Positions 44,067-55,760 of a DNA stretch of 64,000 nt are shown piece by piece. Made by a program: the position numbers and the translations under genes. Origin of the DNA: Pyrenochaeta sp. MPI-SDFR-AT-0127 (Eukaryota > Ascomycota > Dothideomycetes > Pleosporales > Cucurbitariaceae); the NCBI GenBank assembly GCA_020747015.1, contig JAGTJM010000003.1, forward strand, positions 1,054,001-1,118,000, read 5' to 3'. Under the pieces are notes generated by a model. That model was given only the letters and a program-made list of their open reading frames with translations. It did no database searches and was not told the DNA's origin. The stretch's first letter is position 1. Each line of letters begins with the position of its first letter.

Positions 44067-44705
44067 ATGGCCGACCCATTCTCCGCCTCCGGTAGCGCGG
44101 TCGGTGTTGTTTCTCTCTCTATTCAAATCTGTAAGGGCCTTGTGTGGTACATCGACGGGGTAAAGGACGCAAAGGACAAGGCTGAACAAATCTCAACTGA
44201 GGTTGATAAGCTCAGAGACCTTCTGGAGCTGCTTGAGTCGATTGTCAGCAATGTCGATAAGACGCCGTCCGCAGTGGCTGCACGTTACGGTGTAATTTCG
44301 TGTGCCGATGCCATCAACACGATTAAGAGTAAGCTTGGAACGGCTGGCCCGGCCTCAAGCAACAAACCCCAGTCTGGGTTCAAGACGCTGATGAGGAGGC
44401 TCTCCTTTCCATTTAAAGAGGCTGATATCAGATACTGGAAAGAGGTACTTCACGCTATCGAAAACAGTTTACAGACAGCATTACTTGCACTACTTATGTA
44501 AGTTATGCCAGTGGTATAAACGGACTCAAAGATCAAGACTGAGTGAATTAGCGATGAACAACGAACGAGCTCTGAAAGTATGCAAATTGTGCAGTCTCAC
44601 GTCGCTCAGTTTGCCCAAGGTCAAAACTCGCAATATCAGCGTAACTTGCAACAAAATCGTCGCTTCTTCGAGGGTGCAAGCCTCCAGCTTTCTGAACACA
44701 CGTAA
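44067..44705 (+). CDS. Free-standing HeLo-like N-terminal domain protein
   Basis: Two exons (44067-44497, 44552-44705; 54-nt intron, donor gtaagt) give 194 residues. The start MADPFSASGSAVGVVSLSIQ and the helical stretch ICKGLVWYIDGVKDAKDKAE are the classic N-terminal domain (HeLo-like/fungal_N type) found at the front of fungal NLR-like and ankyrin proteins, where such domains act in incompatibility and cell death signalling. Exon 2 is Gln/Ser-rich (SQYQRNLQQNRRFFEG) and stops without a nucleotide-binding or repeat domain. It may be a genuine short form or the surviving front of a decayed NLR-like gene; sequence after 44705 has competing frames and no recognisable domain. Confidence 0.7.
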
Positions 44706-46451
44706 ATGATCAATACGAGCCTTGAAACCACTTGAACCACAGTTCGAATTGCCCTCTTTCACGGTTCCAGAGTACGCTGACAGATCTGGAACTGAGGATG
44801 ACATTGTGCAGACTGATTCTAGGGACAAAATTGTCCCTTTCTATCGCTCTGACTTATGGTACTGGCATTTTTTCGGTCAAGTTCAGTCTGATATATCATC
44901 GAGTCGTCATCGAATCATCTCCCGCCGTTAAGACCACTGTGGATTCAACCGAAGCAATTCTCAAAAACTCTACTACAGGACTTCTCAAAAGAACCAACGA
45001 CAAAGCCGGGAAATTTCAGTTTGGAATCGCTTCACCGCATCATCGCCTAGGAGACAGGCAAACGCTGTTACCTGGGTGTATTAAGTCCTTGTTCGATACG
45101 TTCGCGATTTACTTATGTCTTTTTAGAATATTTGTGGTTGTGCATGGCACATAGCCAAACTGCTATGAATTGGCATGCTTTCCGGAGGACTCTCATGCTG
45201 CGTCATGAATGTATGCCAGTGCAAGCACTCGAGATCGATAAATATAAGCGGTAATTTGGAACCATTACTTTGAACAGTTTATGTTTGCTTGCGTCTAGCA
45301 TGCTCATATCAATGTCGTGAATTTCGCGATAGACTAGCCTAAGATTATTACTGTAGAACAATCTTTTCATTCAGCACCGCATTACCTTTCAATAAATTGA
45401 ACAGTATACTTCAGTTCTACAGGAATATAGGATACATTGTAATTCAAGCGTATTTATGAGGCAAATACATTGATTTGCATTACTTGAGCGCATCCCTCCA
45501 TTGTCATTCATTATACATATACCTCCTTTAGCTGGAATTGATTTGCTTCTTTGAGGTACATGTTGATCTTCTCCTGGCTATTACAAAACTCTGGTATTTT
45601 TGGAAGCTGCCGCTTGGGATGGTGGCAGAACCGTCGAGTCGACCAAAATGCTGGGACATTAACCTGCTCCACGTTTCGACATCTCCCCTGCAGATGCTGC
45701 CCTCATTACCGCTCCTGTTACTTTTACTTCATCTCTACACTCAGACAGAGGCAGTTGTAGTAAATTCTCTCCGTACCCAAAGTTGCGTTCTGCAGCCAAA
45801 ATGACATCCTCCGTCAGGCTCACTTGGTCTCTTTGTTGGTCCAGCAACAGTCCATTATAGCGTGGCCTCACAAAACGTTGTTCGCTACATTGACAAGAGT
45901 CTCATTTGTGAATCCGACGTGTTCTCCTCCTACTTTTAGCAGTGATGACATGATTCGAAACCCAAGCGGAGAGCTGGCTGCAACGCTCATCCTGTTGTTA
46001 GGATATCTTGATAAACTGAGCAGAGTGTCGCCAGCAAAGGTGGGCTAATCATAATATGTATTAATACATTTTATGATTAAGCAAAGAAAGAGAGACACGA
46101 TTTCCGACAGTCCATAAATCGGATCAGTTCACGTGCCAGATCCCAGGCCACCAAAGTCTCCGCGTTTCCCACACCGCCATCCAAGCGCCAACACATAGCT
46201 GTCGTTTGCGAGACGTTCCGCCTTTCGTGAGCCCATGGCAAGCTGAAATCCAGTAGCAATTATATCATCAACACTATTCCCACGCTGAGCGGCATACGAT
46301 TCAAGATTCTTCTGCTACAGAGAAGCGGGCCTTGCTCTGCCCAAGTCTGCGTCCGGACTAAGTGGTGTGCACTAACACTTTGCTCATCCATAAAGCTGTT
46401 CCTTTGCAGCGCTATTCGATTTTTTCGGCTGATCGAGAGCCTGTTTTCACT
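44706..46451. other. Gene-poor region with possible decayed coding sequence
   Basis: Three overlapping plus-strand frames at 44722-45154 have some protein-like pieces (VDSTEAILKNSTTGLL) but no coherent gene. The reverse frame at 45659-45871 has a natural look (LTEDVILAAERNFGYGE) but no ends. The rest is AT-rich. This may be remnants of older genes. Confidence 0.35.
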
Positions 46452-46913
46452 ATGGCTGCCAATATCCAAAAGTTCCGCTTCCTCACTGCAGCTCGGGTCA
46501 GGCGTCTTCACGGCACACTAATCGCGAACGCCCAACCCACACAGCCAGCTTTGTTAGAGTTAGCAGTACAGTCTCCCTTCAACATCAAGTACTACAACAA
46601 CTAACAGAACCTGTTCCAGCTTGCAGCAAGTCTCTCGGAGAAAATAATGAAGAACCATGCATACCAAGATGGCAACAAACGTACAGCACTTGTGGCGGCA
46701 GATATGTTCTTGAAGATCAACGGTTTTAAACTCCAAGAAACGCCCTTACAGCTGGGTGATGTGAGCCAGGACCTGGAAAACGCCCATGTTGCGGTGTGCA
46801 CGAATGCGTGGACAGCTGAAGAACTAGGTCGATTCTATGAGGAGAAGGCTAAGGCAATAGAGGCATGGACTCCTGAGATTATGGCTTATAGGAATGAGGC
46901 TATAGAATATTGA
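46452..46913 (+). pseudogene. Fic/Doc-family gene with one in-frame stop
   Basis: Fic/Doc-family proteins transfer AMP or phosphate to target proteins; Doc is the toxin of the phage P1 doc-phd pair. The frame from ATG 46452 to TGA 46911-46913 spans 154 codons, normal for fungal Doc-like genes, and carries the full active-site motif HAYQDGNKRTA at about 46657-46689 (invariant His, acidic residue, Gly-Asn and Arg). It is interrupted by TAA at 46602-46604. The same reading frame continues on both sides of that stop with family-like sequence, and no indel is needed. A canonical intron that would remove the codon is not visible. It is therefore called a pseudogene, with natural readthrough or a base error as alternatives. 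No partner antitoxin gene is seen nearby. Confidence 0.72.
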
Positions 46914-47130
46914 AAGTACTCTATGATGGGCTCCCCGGTTCTTTTATGACGCTCTTTAGGCATCACCCTACTCGTTTTCCAATTAAGACTTTTAATAGCG
47001 TGCCATCCCTCGATGATCACATGTCCTTTAATCTATCAAGTGCCCCTCCAATTTCTGGTATTATAGAACTAGCGATTTCCGCAAACGCCGCTAGCTTCCA
47101 TTAGTATGCGTTGAATTAGAGGGTAGGGTC

Positions 47131-47676
47131 TTAGGTAGGGTACCATCTGCAGTTCCGTCCAGGGCGATTGTATGCATCACGCCATAGAGGTACAAGGTTG
47201 CTGGGCTTATGTTTGCGGTAGACTGGCGGGGAAGCTGTTGAGGGACAACAAGGCGGGGGCAACCAGGCGATGAGTCTAATGACCAGTATGTCAGCAGCAA
47301 CAACAACAACTAGACACGGTACAGTGTGATGGTTACCAAGGGCAAAGTGCTGGGTATCGTGGAAGTAGCTTAATGGGAGCCTATCTAGGCGCTTGGGGAG
47401 AGCTGATGGGATATGAGCGAGGCAACTACTGGCCTGCAGAGCAAAGCCGACTTCTGTCGGAATACAGATATAGGCTTCCCCAGGGTCGCCAACTCGGATA
47501 GAAACTTCCTTAATAACGAGTGTGCCCTCTGGACCCAATTTAGTAAACTCTGCCGTCGCGTTATGGAAAGCTCTCGCAGCTGCGGCGTAACTGGGTCGCC
47601 CGTTCACAGCACGGAGAGGTCTTAGAGCGTTGAAAGTCACAACTCGCGTAGTCGTAGTTCGAAATCCGGCAAGCAT
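47131..47676 (-). CDS. Possible hypothetical protein with mitochondrial-like start
   Basis: A 181-codon open frame. The first ~80 residues look natural: a basic, hydroxylated start (MLAGFRTTTTRVVTF) with alanine-rich stretch AAAARAFHN, like a mitochondrial presequence, then GPEGTLVIKEVSIRVGDPGE. The second half reads like noncoding sequence, and another frame below 47309 has a better composition (NISPATLYLYGVMHTIALDG), so the real gene probably contains an unplaced intron. No family recognised. It may be an orphan or decayed gene. Confidence 0.35.
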   Translation of the reverse strand: MLAGFRTTTTRVVTFNALRPLRAVNGRPSYAAAARAFHNATAEFTKLGPEGTLVIKEVSIRVGDPGEAYICIPTEVGFALQASSCLAHIPSALPKRLDRLPLSYFHDTQHFALGNHHTVPCLVVVVAADILVIRLIAWLPPPCCPSTASPPVYRKHKPSNLVPLWRDAYNRPGRNCRWYPT

Positions 47677-47790
47677 TGCTTGATAGGGTTGCAGACATAA
47701 GGGGGCTTCTTTTTTCAGAGGAAAGGGTCTTCGAGGCGCGGTCTTGGAAGAATGAAGGGCGATAAGTGGATACGGGCTGTAGAAGTTAAG

Positions 47791-47808
47791 TGATTGATTG
47801 ATTGATTA
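47791..47808. repeat. TGAT tetranucleotide microsatellite
   Basis: Four tandem TGAT units plus two bases, just upstream of the 47131-47676 frame. Confidence 0.8.
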
Positions 47809-48516
47809 TATTTAACTCCTCCACACTCCAGTTAGGCGGGCTTGGCGATCAGTGGATGCGCCCATGGATTAACACCGATTACACTCAGCCCAACTTCATC
47901 TTGCCAAGCAAGACCAGCGGTGCCTAGAGGCTTTACTCAATCACTTTTCACGCATGCTTAGCGGCTCATCTAGACAACGGCGGCTCTTATACGATTTGTG
48001 CAGAACTATTTCTAGTCAGCTTTCTCAGCAGGCCATCGTACCGTGCGCTATCGCGCGACGTAACATTACCCTCACCGAAATCTATTACAAGAATACCTTT
48101 TTAATTAATGTTCAAGCCTCCTCCAGTAGATGGAATGAAAAAAAAGGCTGATATAAAAGATAGGCTTCCTATGCAGCTCAGTAAATATAGAATTTTACTA
48201 CAATTGCCACAGCAAGCAAAGTCACAGGCTGGGTAGACGAATCATTTGAACAAGAATGAACACAAATAGTATTGCAAGACTAGTAATACGACAGTACAAG
48301 AAAGCTTTTGATGATTGCAAAACAGGCTCCTCAGTTCCCTGCTGAATGCGGTGACCATTTGCTGCGCGTGAATGACAAAGTCGCATGGCAAAATACGCAC
48401 ATGGATCAGCACTTTATTCCGCCCGTACGATGTGAAGATAGCAAGAATAAAAAGTAACAGAGGGTATCATATCATACTAAAGAAGGGAACTGTGGAAAAT
48501 GTGAGCAAGCTGTGAG

Positions 48517-50116
48517 TTATACTTTGGCTGAGCTCCAGAACAGTTTCTTGACTGATCGGACACCGGATTGGAAGACTGATTCACTCAAGGGTGCAGGTGG
48601 AGGCGTGATTTCAACAAAGTTTGTGCTAGAACGCGTGGAAGTGCGTTTTCTCTTCTTTGTGGAACCAAGGGGTCGTCCTCGTTTTCGCACTGTCAAGTCA
48701 GAGCTTAGTTTGCTACTTGATTGAGAGTCTCGAGGGTCTGCTCACCAGTGGTGGCAGGTGAAGCTACGGGATCCGGCCCTGCTTCGGCGCTTGTTGGCAA
48801 ATCAGACTTTGTGATGATAGCAAGGTCGACCAGCTCTTTATTGTCGATGCTCACAATCGGAGTCTCGGAAGCCAAATCCTCGGATGCGGCTTCGTCGGCC
48901 TTCTCGATTAACTCTTTGCAAAGTAGACAGTGGATGTCAACGTTCCATTGACGTGTCTTTTGACCCTTGAAATTTTCCGTGACGGTGAGGCGAGTTTTGC
49001 CGGAGTTTGAGGTGTTGAATTCGGCCGTGAAGGTGGGCGACTTGGAGTTTTTGGCTTTGCTTTGTTTCGTCGTTGTCTGTAGATGACCTTTGGGTTTCGC
49101 TTCATTGGCTTTTGTTGTTGCGTCCAAAACAGCTCCATCCTCTAGACAATGTGCATGGAGCCATCCTTTGCAAGAAGGACAATAGACAAGTGGCTCATCG
49201 GGGTTGCAGGGTGCTTCGTCAACACAGTACGTCTTCAGTGGCTGGAATTGGATTAGTGATCAAAGTTGACGTTGCGATAAAGGATGTTAGACTCACAGTG
49301 AGCTGCGAACCCACGGGCTTGGTCACGTCAAGGCCTTGCCGCCAGAACAACTGTTCCTTAGCTGGCCACTCGGAGCTTTCTGTATCTGGCCAATGAACCA
49401 CATTTGCGATGCTCTCGACGGTGTGAGCTTCAATGATTTCCATGTGATTACTCACTATCAACTCGCTCTCGCCGTGGTGTGGTTGCCGGCCCCCTGGCAG
49501 ATCTTCCGGTCGATAAGCCCAAAACACCCTCAGATATACGTGTGCGGCGTCCCCGGCGCGCACTTCGAGGATCTTTGCGAACCACTGTGGAATGGCGTTG
49601 GGCGTGTCATGATCTTCTTCGGTCTTCCTGACGAACACAAAGTGACCAGATTCGAATTCTTCATCATTGACTGTCAAGACTTGATCAGCACTGAGTCACA
49701 ACTGAAGTAGGGAGGGAACCAGATGGAAGCGACTCACTGGTAAATCTGCGGTATCGGTGGGTACCTTCCCACATTCGCACAGGCATGACTCGGCAGTGTA
49801 TGTCACTCAGCGTTGTTTCCTTGAATGGATTCTTTTGGGTGATTTCTGCGCTCATGGGCGCATCCTTGGAGTCGTCTGCGGCGCCCTCAGCTTGGGCACC
49901 GAGCTTGCGCTTCTTCTTGGAAGGCTTGTCTGGTTTCCTTTGATCTTTGGGGGTAATCGCTTTGAGCTTGAAGCCTTTGAACTCTTTGCTATCGTCAATG
50001 GTGGACCAATCGAACTTGCGCTTCCGGTTCGCGGATTTGGCGGGAGTGGTTGCTTTCTGGGTCGTCTCGTCGCCGGTGCCCGGATTTGGGCTGGCGACAT
50101 TACTCAACCGCGCCAT
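48517..50116 (-). CDS. BAH-PHD chromatin reader with C-terminal AT-hook
   Basis: Four exons (49738-50116, 49297-49670, 48746-49241, 48517-48689) give 473 residues; an alternative acceptor for exon 2 adds three residues. The N-terminus is Lys-rich (KPSKKKRKLG). The BAH domain spans exon 2 (FESGHFVFVRKTEED, YLRVFWAYRPEDLPGG, ELIVSNHMEIIEA). A PHD-type zinc finger follows, with Cys pairs in YCVDEAPC, CPSC, LHAHC and a distant CLLC. Exon 4 is reached through a good donor (gtgagc) in a phase that yields the AT-hook KRGRPLGSTKKRKR; without that splice the protein stops early. BAH-PHD proteins of this kind include Neurospora EPR-1, which reads H3K27me3 in Polycomb-type silencing; orthology here is inferred. 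Nuclear. Confidence 0.8.
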
Positions 50117-51580
50117 GTTGCCCAAGAAGAATTTGACTGAAAGGAGAGGTTTAGGTTCTGGAGGCGTTTCGTCAATCGAAAGCCTAAATTAAGGTTTAGA
50201 AGCGTGCGGAAGAGATGTAGAAAGCCAACGTCCATGCGTACGGACGCTACATTCATGCGCGACGAGGAGGATAGCAGGGACAAGGTCTTAGGGATCAACA
50301 ATCGACGCGTTGTTTCGATGTGGAGTGTGGCTTGACGCGTAGTCAGCTGCTGTTGAAGCTTTGGGCGTGTTGCGGGCCAAGCTTCGTGATCACGTGTGTC
50401 CACCTCACCAAGTACCGCATCCGCCAGAAGGGTTATGTCGGGAGTCGGAAACGTCGTTCCATGTCAGACAGGGCCGATCAGACCCTCTGCTGTGAAAAAA
50501 TGCCGGGCTTTTGAGACGAGTGGTTCGTCGCATGCATGTTTTATTAGACAAATTTGGGCCAATGTGAGGCACGACTCAAATCGCTACTGGCATGGGTAGA
50601 GCAGACAGCTGGTTCCTCTGGTTCCTCTGATTCCACTGAAAACGTGGAATATATGCACGCAGCCTGTGAATAGGGGAGATTCGGCTAGTCTTCCATGCAA
50701 CAGTCGGGCACAGCTACCAGGGTTGTTCTGGCAGCTGCTGACGAGGCGACTCGTATGCCGGTAGCCTTCTGGGTTCCCCATGCTCTGGCGGACATGGAGC
50801 CGCATTCCTCGCTGCTTTGAACAACAAACAACGCCAAGGGGCACAGCCTCTTATGGAATCATCATCAATACCCAGAAGAGAAGGCCCAAATTGCCGACTG
50901 GCCGAAAACTGGCGCGCGAAAGCCGGTTTCGTCTAGTACCCGTCCTATGGATGCACTGGAATACGACGGGCCAATGAGTAAGCTCGCGACGAAACATTTT
51001 TTGGGCTGTATGAGGAAGCTCAGAATGTGTGGGCACGGGGCGACAAACGAGTGTCGTTGGTGTGTCATGTCTCTCTCTGGGTCGCGCAGGCACGGCAAGA
51101 CGTTGCTTGCGCTCACCGAGAGTCGATTGTCCAAAGACCAAGCCGTAGCCAGCAAGCAGGCAAGCAAGCAAGCAAGTAGCCGGCACATCACTTGCAAGGC
51201 CGGCGATCGCTAGGGACCCTTTTGGCGTCGTCATAGTCTAGATCCCTGCTGCGCGCCCAGAAATTCCTCCACAAGCTTACTCCACCGCGGCGGACCTCAG
51301 TATACGTACTGCATCTGCTCCCCCATTCTTTTCGCTCCCTCAGAGGCCGTCCTTTATCCATCCCTTTACTGCACGCCACCTTTGTGTCCCGTCGCTCGTT
51401 TATCGAATCCTACCAGGTGGACGCCTCTGCACCCTGGACCTGGATCGAACCGGCGTACCCGTGTGTGGCTTGCGCAACTGACCTAGAACTGACGACCACG
51501 CGCCGTGAGCACTTGCTCCGTGTCTCCCAATCGACCATCTACCTTCCCTTTGTACCAGTCGCCAATTGCTCGTGGCTGCC
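50117..51580. other. Divergent promoter region, BAH-PHD gene and CAF120
   Basis: About 1.46 kb with no supported gene. Contains an AAGC/CAAG microsatellite at 51151-51180 and the C/T-rich CAF120 leader at 51300-51580. Confidence 0.5.
51151..51180. repeat. CAAG-type tetranucleotide microsatellite
   Basis: Seven imperfect tandem AGCA/CAAG units, upstream of CAF120. Confidence 0.75.
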
Positions 51581-54500
51581 ATGGGTCGTCCAAAGAGAGG
51601 TAAATACTGCGCGCCCTCCACCCACCCTGCTGCCCCCTCCCTGGCTTCAACGCCGTGTCACTCGTTTTGCGCTCAACAAATTGCTAATGTTGCCCTCTGT
51701 TCGCTCTGCTACAGTCCTCTCCTTCATGTCGCAATGGGGCGGCAACGCGCACCTCCAAAAGGCCCCCTCGTCCGCCGGTCCGTCGCCAGGCCCAGCGTCA
51801 CCTGTGCCCGCCTCGCCCACAGCCAAACAATCCAGCGCAAACGCCTACTCGCAGTCGGCCACGGCCCTGGACCAATACAACCACCAGCGCTCCTTCTCGC
51901 GGGAGACCCAACACATGCGCTCCGACTCGCGGCCGTCGTCGCGTCCAATGTCGATGATCCAGACATATCAGCCTCCTGTCATGGAGGTGAGCCACGACAC
52001 GCTGCCCGAGCTGCAGCGTATCTTCACTTTCCTAAATAGCCACTCGAACAAGCTGTACCAAGAAGGCTACTTTCTCAAGTTCCACGACACCGATGCTCGT
52101 ACGCCATTCCTGCCAATTATTTGGTTCGTGACACTGACGGCAATGCAGGTGGCCGCCCCGCGCCAGATCGCAAGTGGCAAGAGTACTTTGTCCAACTCGT
52201 GGGCACCATTCTTTCACTATGGGATGCAAGCGAGTTGGACCGCGCTGGCGGCGATGTTGAAGTGCTACCGACCTTTATCAATCTCACAGATGCTGCCATC
52301 CACATGGTGAGTGTCTCCACGGCCAATACAAAGACTCAACTAACCAGCGCAGATACCATCCATGACCTTGAAAGACGGCAAGAAGCTCGACAATATCCTC
52401 AGCGTGTCCACGGCCGCAAGCAACAAATACCTCTTTCACTTTGACTCGTATCACGCGCTTACGCAATGGTCCGCTGGCATTCGTCTCGCCATGTATGAAC
52501 ACACCACCCTGCAGGAGGCATATACTGGGGCCTTGATTGCCGGTAAAGGCAAGACACTGAACAACATTCGCGCCATCTTGGACCGACAATGCGCTGTCTA
52601 CGAGGATTGGGTTCGTGTTCGGTTTGGCGCAGGCACGCCGTGGCGCCGATGCTGGTGCGTTGTGTCACCACCCGATCAGAAAGAGTACGCCAAACTGCAA
52701 AAGTCGCAGAAGAAGTCGAATATATACGACCGATCGCCAGTACAGCTGAAGGGTGACCTGAAATTCTTCGACACCAAGAAAGTCACCAAAAAGACCAAGC
52801 CCATCGCAACTGTCAAAGACGCCTACTCCTGCTATGCCATCTATCCGCAGTCCAAGCCCCTAATCGATCAATCCACATTGGTCAAAATTGAAGGCAAGAT
52901 CACCGTCCATTCGAAACCGGAGAGTACAACAGAGGGATTCGTTTTCGTAATGCCAGAGGCTCGCCCTGCCGTTACCGGTTTTGAGATTATGCTCCAATAC
53001 CTCTTCCCTGTCTTCGACACCTTCTGCTTGTACGGGCGCCCAAAGAAACTGATTGCCGACGTGCTTGATGCTCGTGGTTTGATGTTTGCCATGCCGTCAG
53101 ACAGGCGTTATGGCTATCTGGAAATGTGGGATGTCGTTGGCTTGATCAACACCGAAGGAAGCGCAAACTGGTCGGAGCGACAGTGGCGGAGACAGCTGAA
53201 AGACTTGACCTCGACTCGTATGTCGGCAGACACGGAGAGCGAGTCAGTATACAGTCGAGCGAGCCGAAGGAACACTGTCAGCCGTTCTGGCTTCACCCCT
53301 TCGCGCGGAAACTTGAGATTCGAGGATCGTGGTTCTGTTCGCTCCAATCCATCTACTCGCCAGCCTTCGCCGTCAAGAAACTCACAGCAAGACTTCGAGC
53401 CGCAAGAACCGCGCCGTGTGGGCACAGCGCCGGCAGCAGGTCCATTTGCGCCTCCACGTCATCAACGTGCAATATCCGAGCAGCCAAATGGCTACAACAA
53501 GTATCAGACGGCGCCTTCGCGTTTGTTACAGGGTCAGATGGCGAACGATTACGGCCGTGCACCAACACCACCAGCACACGGCGTATACAATGTAGCACCT
53601 CAGAATGGAGCATCGAAGCACCACGAGATTTCGGATAGCGACGAAAGCCCAAGTCAAGAGCCACACAATTTACCTGAGCTCCCAGCTCACCCCGCTGCGC
53701 CACCCCAGGGCCCCGTAGAGCTTCCGCCCACATTCGCGCATTCCTCAAGCCAGAAACCGCCTGTTCGGCCTAATTTGCCTCCTACCATGAGGCCCAACCC
53801 GGCGGTCGACAGTGCCACACTCCATCAAATGGCTGACGCTACAAATGCGCCGTTGCCAGCTGGCGTAGCTGCAGCTGGTGCAGCTGCAGCTTGGAGGAGC
53901 TCAGAGAGTCTGCAAAGCCGACGAAGCGGCGAATACAATGCTAATGGGCAACAAATGCACCTGAATGCCAACTCACGGCCTCCTCCGGTTGATCGCCATT
54001 CTGGTAGTCGCTTGCCTACCATCCCTGCATCGCCTTATGTGGAACACCCCGAGTTTGTGGAATCACAGCCTGTTTATCAGCCAATGGCTCCCCCTGTTCC
54101 AGAACATGGCGTGTTTCCACAAGCATCACCGAGTCAAGAACTCCCATATCGCTCGCGTCCTGGTAGCGGCAGTATTCAACGTAAACCAGTTCCAGGTCGG
54201 TCTTCCTTAGCCTCGCAAGAGGGATCCACTCGTTCGACCACTAGCTCAAGTCTTGGTAGTTTACGAAATGACATAACCGATCCTGAAGCTCCCGATAGGG
54301 TTGACTACACCTACATCCCGCTGATCCGACAGCAAAGCAAATCGAGCAGTCGCTATGATGACGATGCTGCCTCAACATCTACACCAGATTATGCGAGTGT
54401 AGCAAGTGAGGAAATAAGGCCAAGAAAGCTTCCTGAGAGGCGCGAAGACCGCCCAAGGAGCGGCGTTCTCAAGATTATTGGGGATCCTAGCTATAAGCCC

Positions 54501-55760
54501 AAGGCAGAGGTAGGGATAGATGGATCTCAATCTGCCATGGGAGGTGCACAGCCATCGATCGATTTACCTAACATTGACTTTGGGCCCACGTATGCCTTGG
54601 GTTTCAACGAAAAGCGCCCAAGCACAAGTGGGACTATGACACAAATGTTGCATGATGGAGGCTTGTCCAAATCCAAGGAGAACCTTGCCACGACTCCGAC
54701 CGAGCAGAATCAACAATCTTACGGTTCAGGGAGGACTACACCGAATGCCGGGCTACATATGGGTGGCGGGTCAGCCTCTCCACACACTTCGGAATCACGA
54801 AGTGTTGCATGGCAGCCTGGGATAGCATCGCCACAGCAGCCAGGCACGCAAAAGCTCGACCCCGAGGATTGGGTCCTGCATCGTGCATCTCAGCAGCCGC
54901 AAACTTTGATGTATGGACATGGAAGAACCAAGTCAAAAACCCCTCCTCCCTTCGGCCGTACACAATCTGGAGATTGGAGTCAGCTGCAACGTAGCCCGGA
55001 TGGCTCACCTGGGTCTGGTCGTCCTCCGAGCCGTCCACTCAGCCGGCCACAGTCTCGAGGCGCCGAGCTACTCCTTGAACAGCGTCCTACATCTTTGTCG
55101 GCTCGTGAGCAGGAGCAGGTTGCCCGGATGACGAACACACCCCTTGTTGATCTAGCTCACAATAACAAGAAGCTTCAGAAACAGCCTCCACAAGGATTAA
55201 CTGGATACATTGACTTCCGCGAGAAAGAAAAAGCAGCCGCGAAGGCTAGTCGCCACGGCCATACCGCGGTCATGCAAGCCGAGATTGACCGACGGACTTT
55301 ACAGGCCCAGCAACGACAGATGATGGAAGTGCAGCAACGGCAGCGGCAAATGCTAGAAATGCAACAGCAGCAAATGAGTCAGCAGATGGCCATGACGCAG
55401 AGCAACTACGCACCTAGTATAATGGGCACGCAAATGGGTACGCCAAGCGCCATGGGAATGCCGACAGGACCTGGAACACCACAGGCCATGGTCGGCATGG
55501 CCTATACAACTCCAAATCAGATGTACCAACAGCAGCAATACTTTCCTCAGCAAGCAGCATCTCCCCACATGCACATCCCGGGTGCTTGGGGCACACCGAC
55601 TCCCCAATCGTCACAGACCCAGTATTTCCCACAGCAACAACAGCCGGCCACACAGCCTTATGGAGCAAGTTTCGACCAAGCACAGGCGGCAGCGAGATAT
55701 GCGCAACAGCAGGGGCAGTACCCACCGGTGAAGCCTCGCTATAGCACATATCAAGGATAG
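51581..55760 (+). CDS. CAF120: CAF120-like PH-domain protein of the CCR4-NOT complex
   Basis: PH-domain protein related to yeast Caf120/Skg3, a CCR4-NOT-associated factor in mRNA deadenylation and expression control. Four exons: 51581-51599, 51715-52098, 52149-52306 and 52353-55760, giving 1,322 residues. Exon 1 encodes only MGRPKR plus one base. The ATG at 51726 (MSQWGGN) could be the start instead, with the 115-nt first intron in the leader. The PH domain begins near GYFLKF, residues about 115-260 (DARGRPAPDRKWQEYFVQLV, built across intron 2; KYLFHFDSYHALTQWSAGIR). A second conserved block runs to about residue 460 (WRRCWCVV, FCLYGRPKKLIADV). The remaining 850 residues are disordered, Pro/Ser/Gln-rich, ending in Gln/Met repeats and polyQ-like runs. 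Confidence 0.88.

Larger units (their letters stand above)
46914..48516. other. Gene-poor, partly AT-rich region
   Basis: Contains one possible reverse-strand gene (listed separately), a TGAT microsatellite at 47791-47808, and AT-rich sequence at 48060-48500. No transposon coding sequence is recognised. Confidence 0.45.

Noticed and set aside
44722..45154. Two overlapping frames after the HeLo-like gene, considered as further exons.
   Set aside because: A possible 41-nt intron from 44702 reaches one frame, but neither frame shows a domain and both lack convincing ends; kept only as possible decayed sequence.
45659..45871. Reverse-strand frame with natural-looking sequence (LTEDVILAAERNFGYGE).
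   Set aside because: No start, no family and no exon partners; noted within the gene-poor region only.
51384..52310. Continuous 308-codon frame across the CAF120 start.
   Set aside because: It reads through two introns; the PH domain is continuous only when 52099-52148 is removed.
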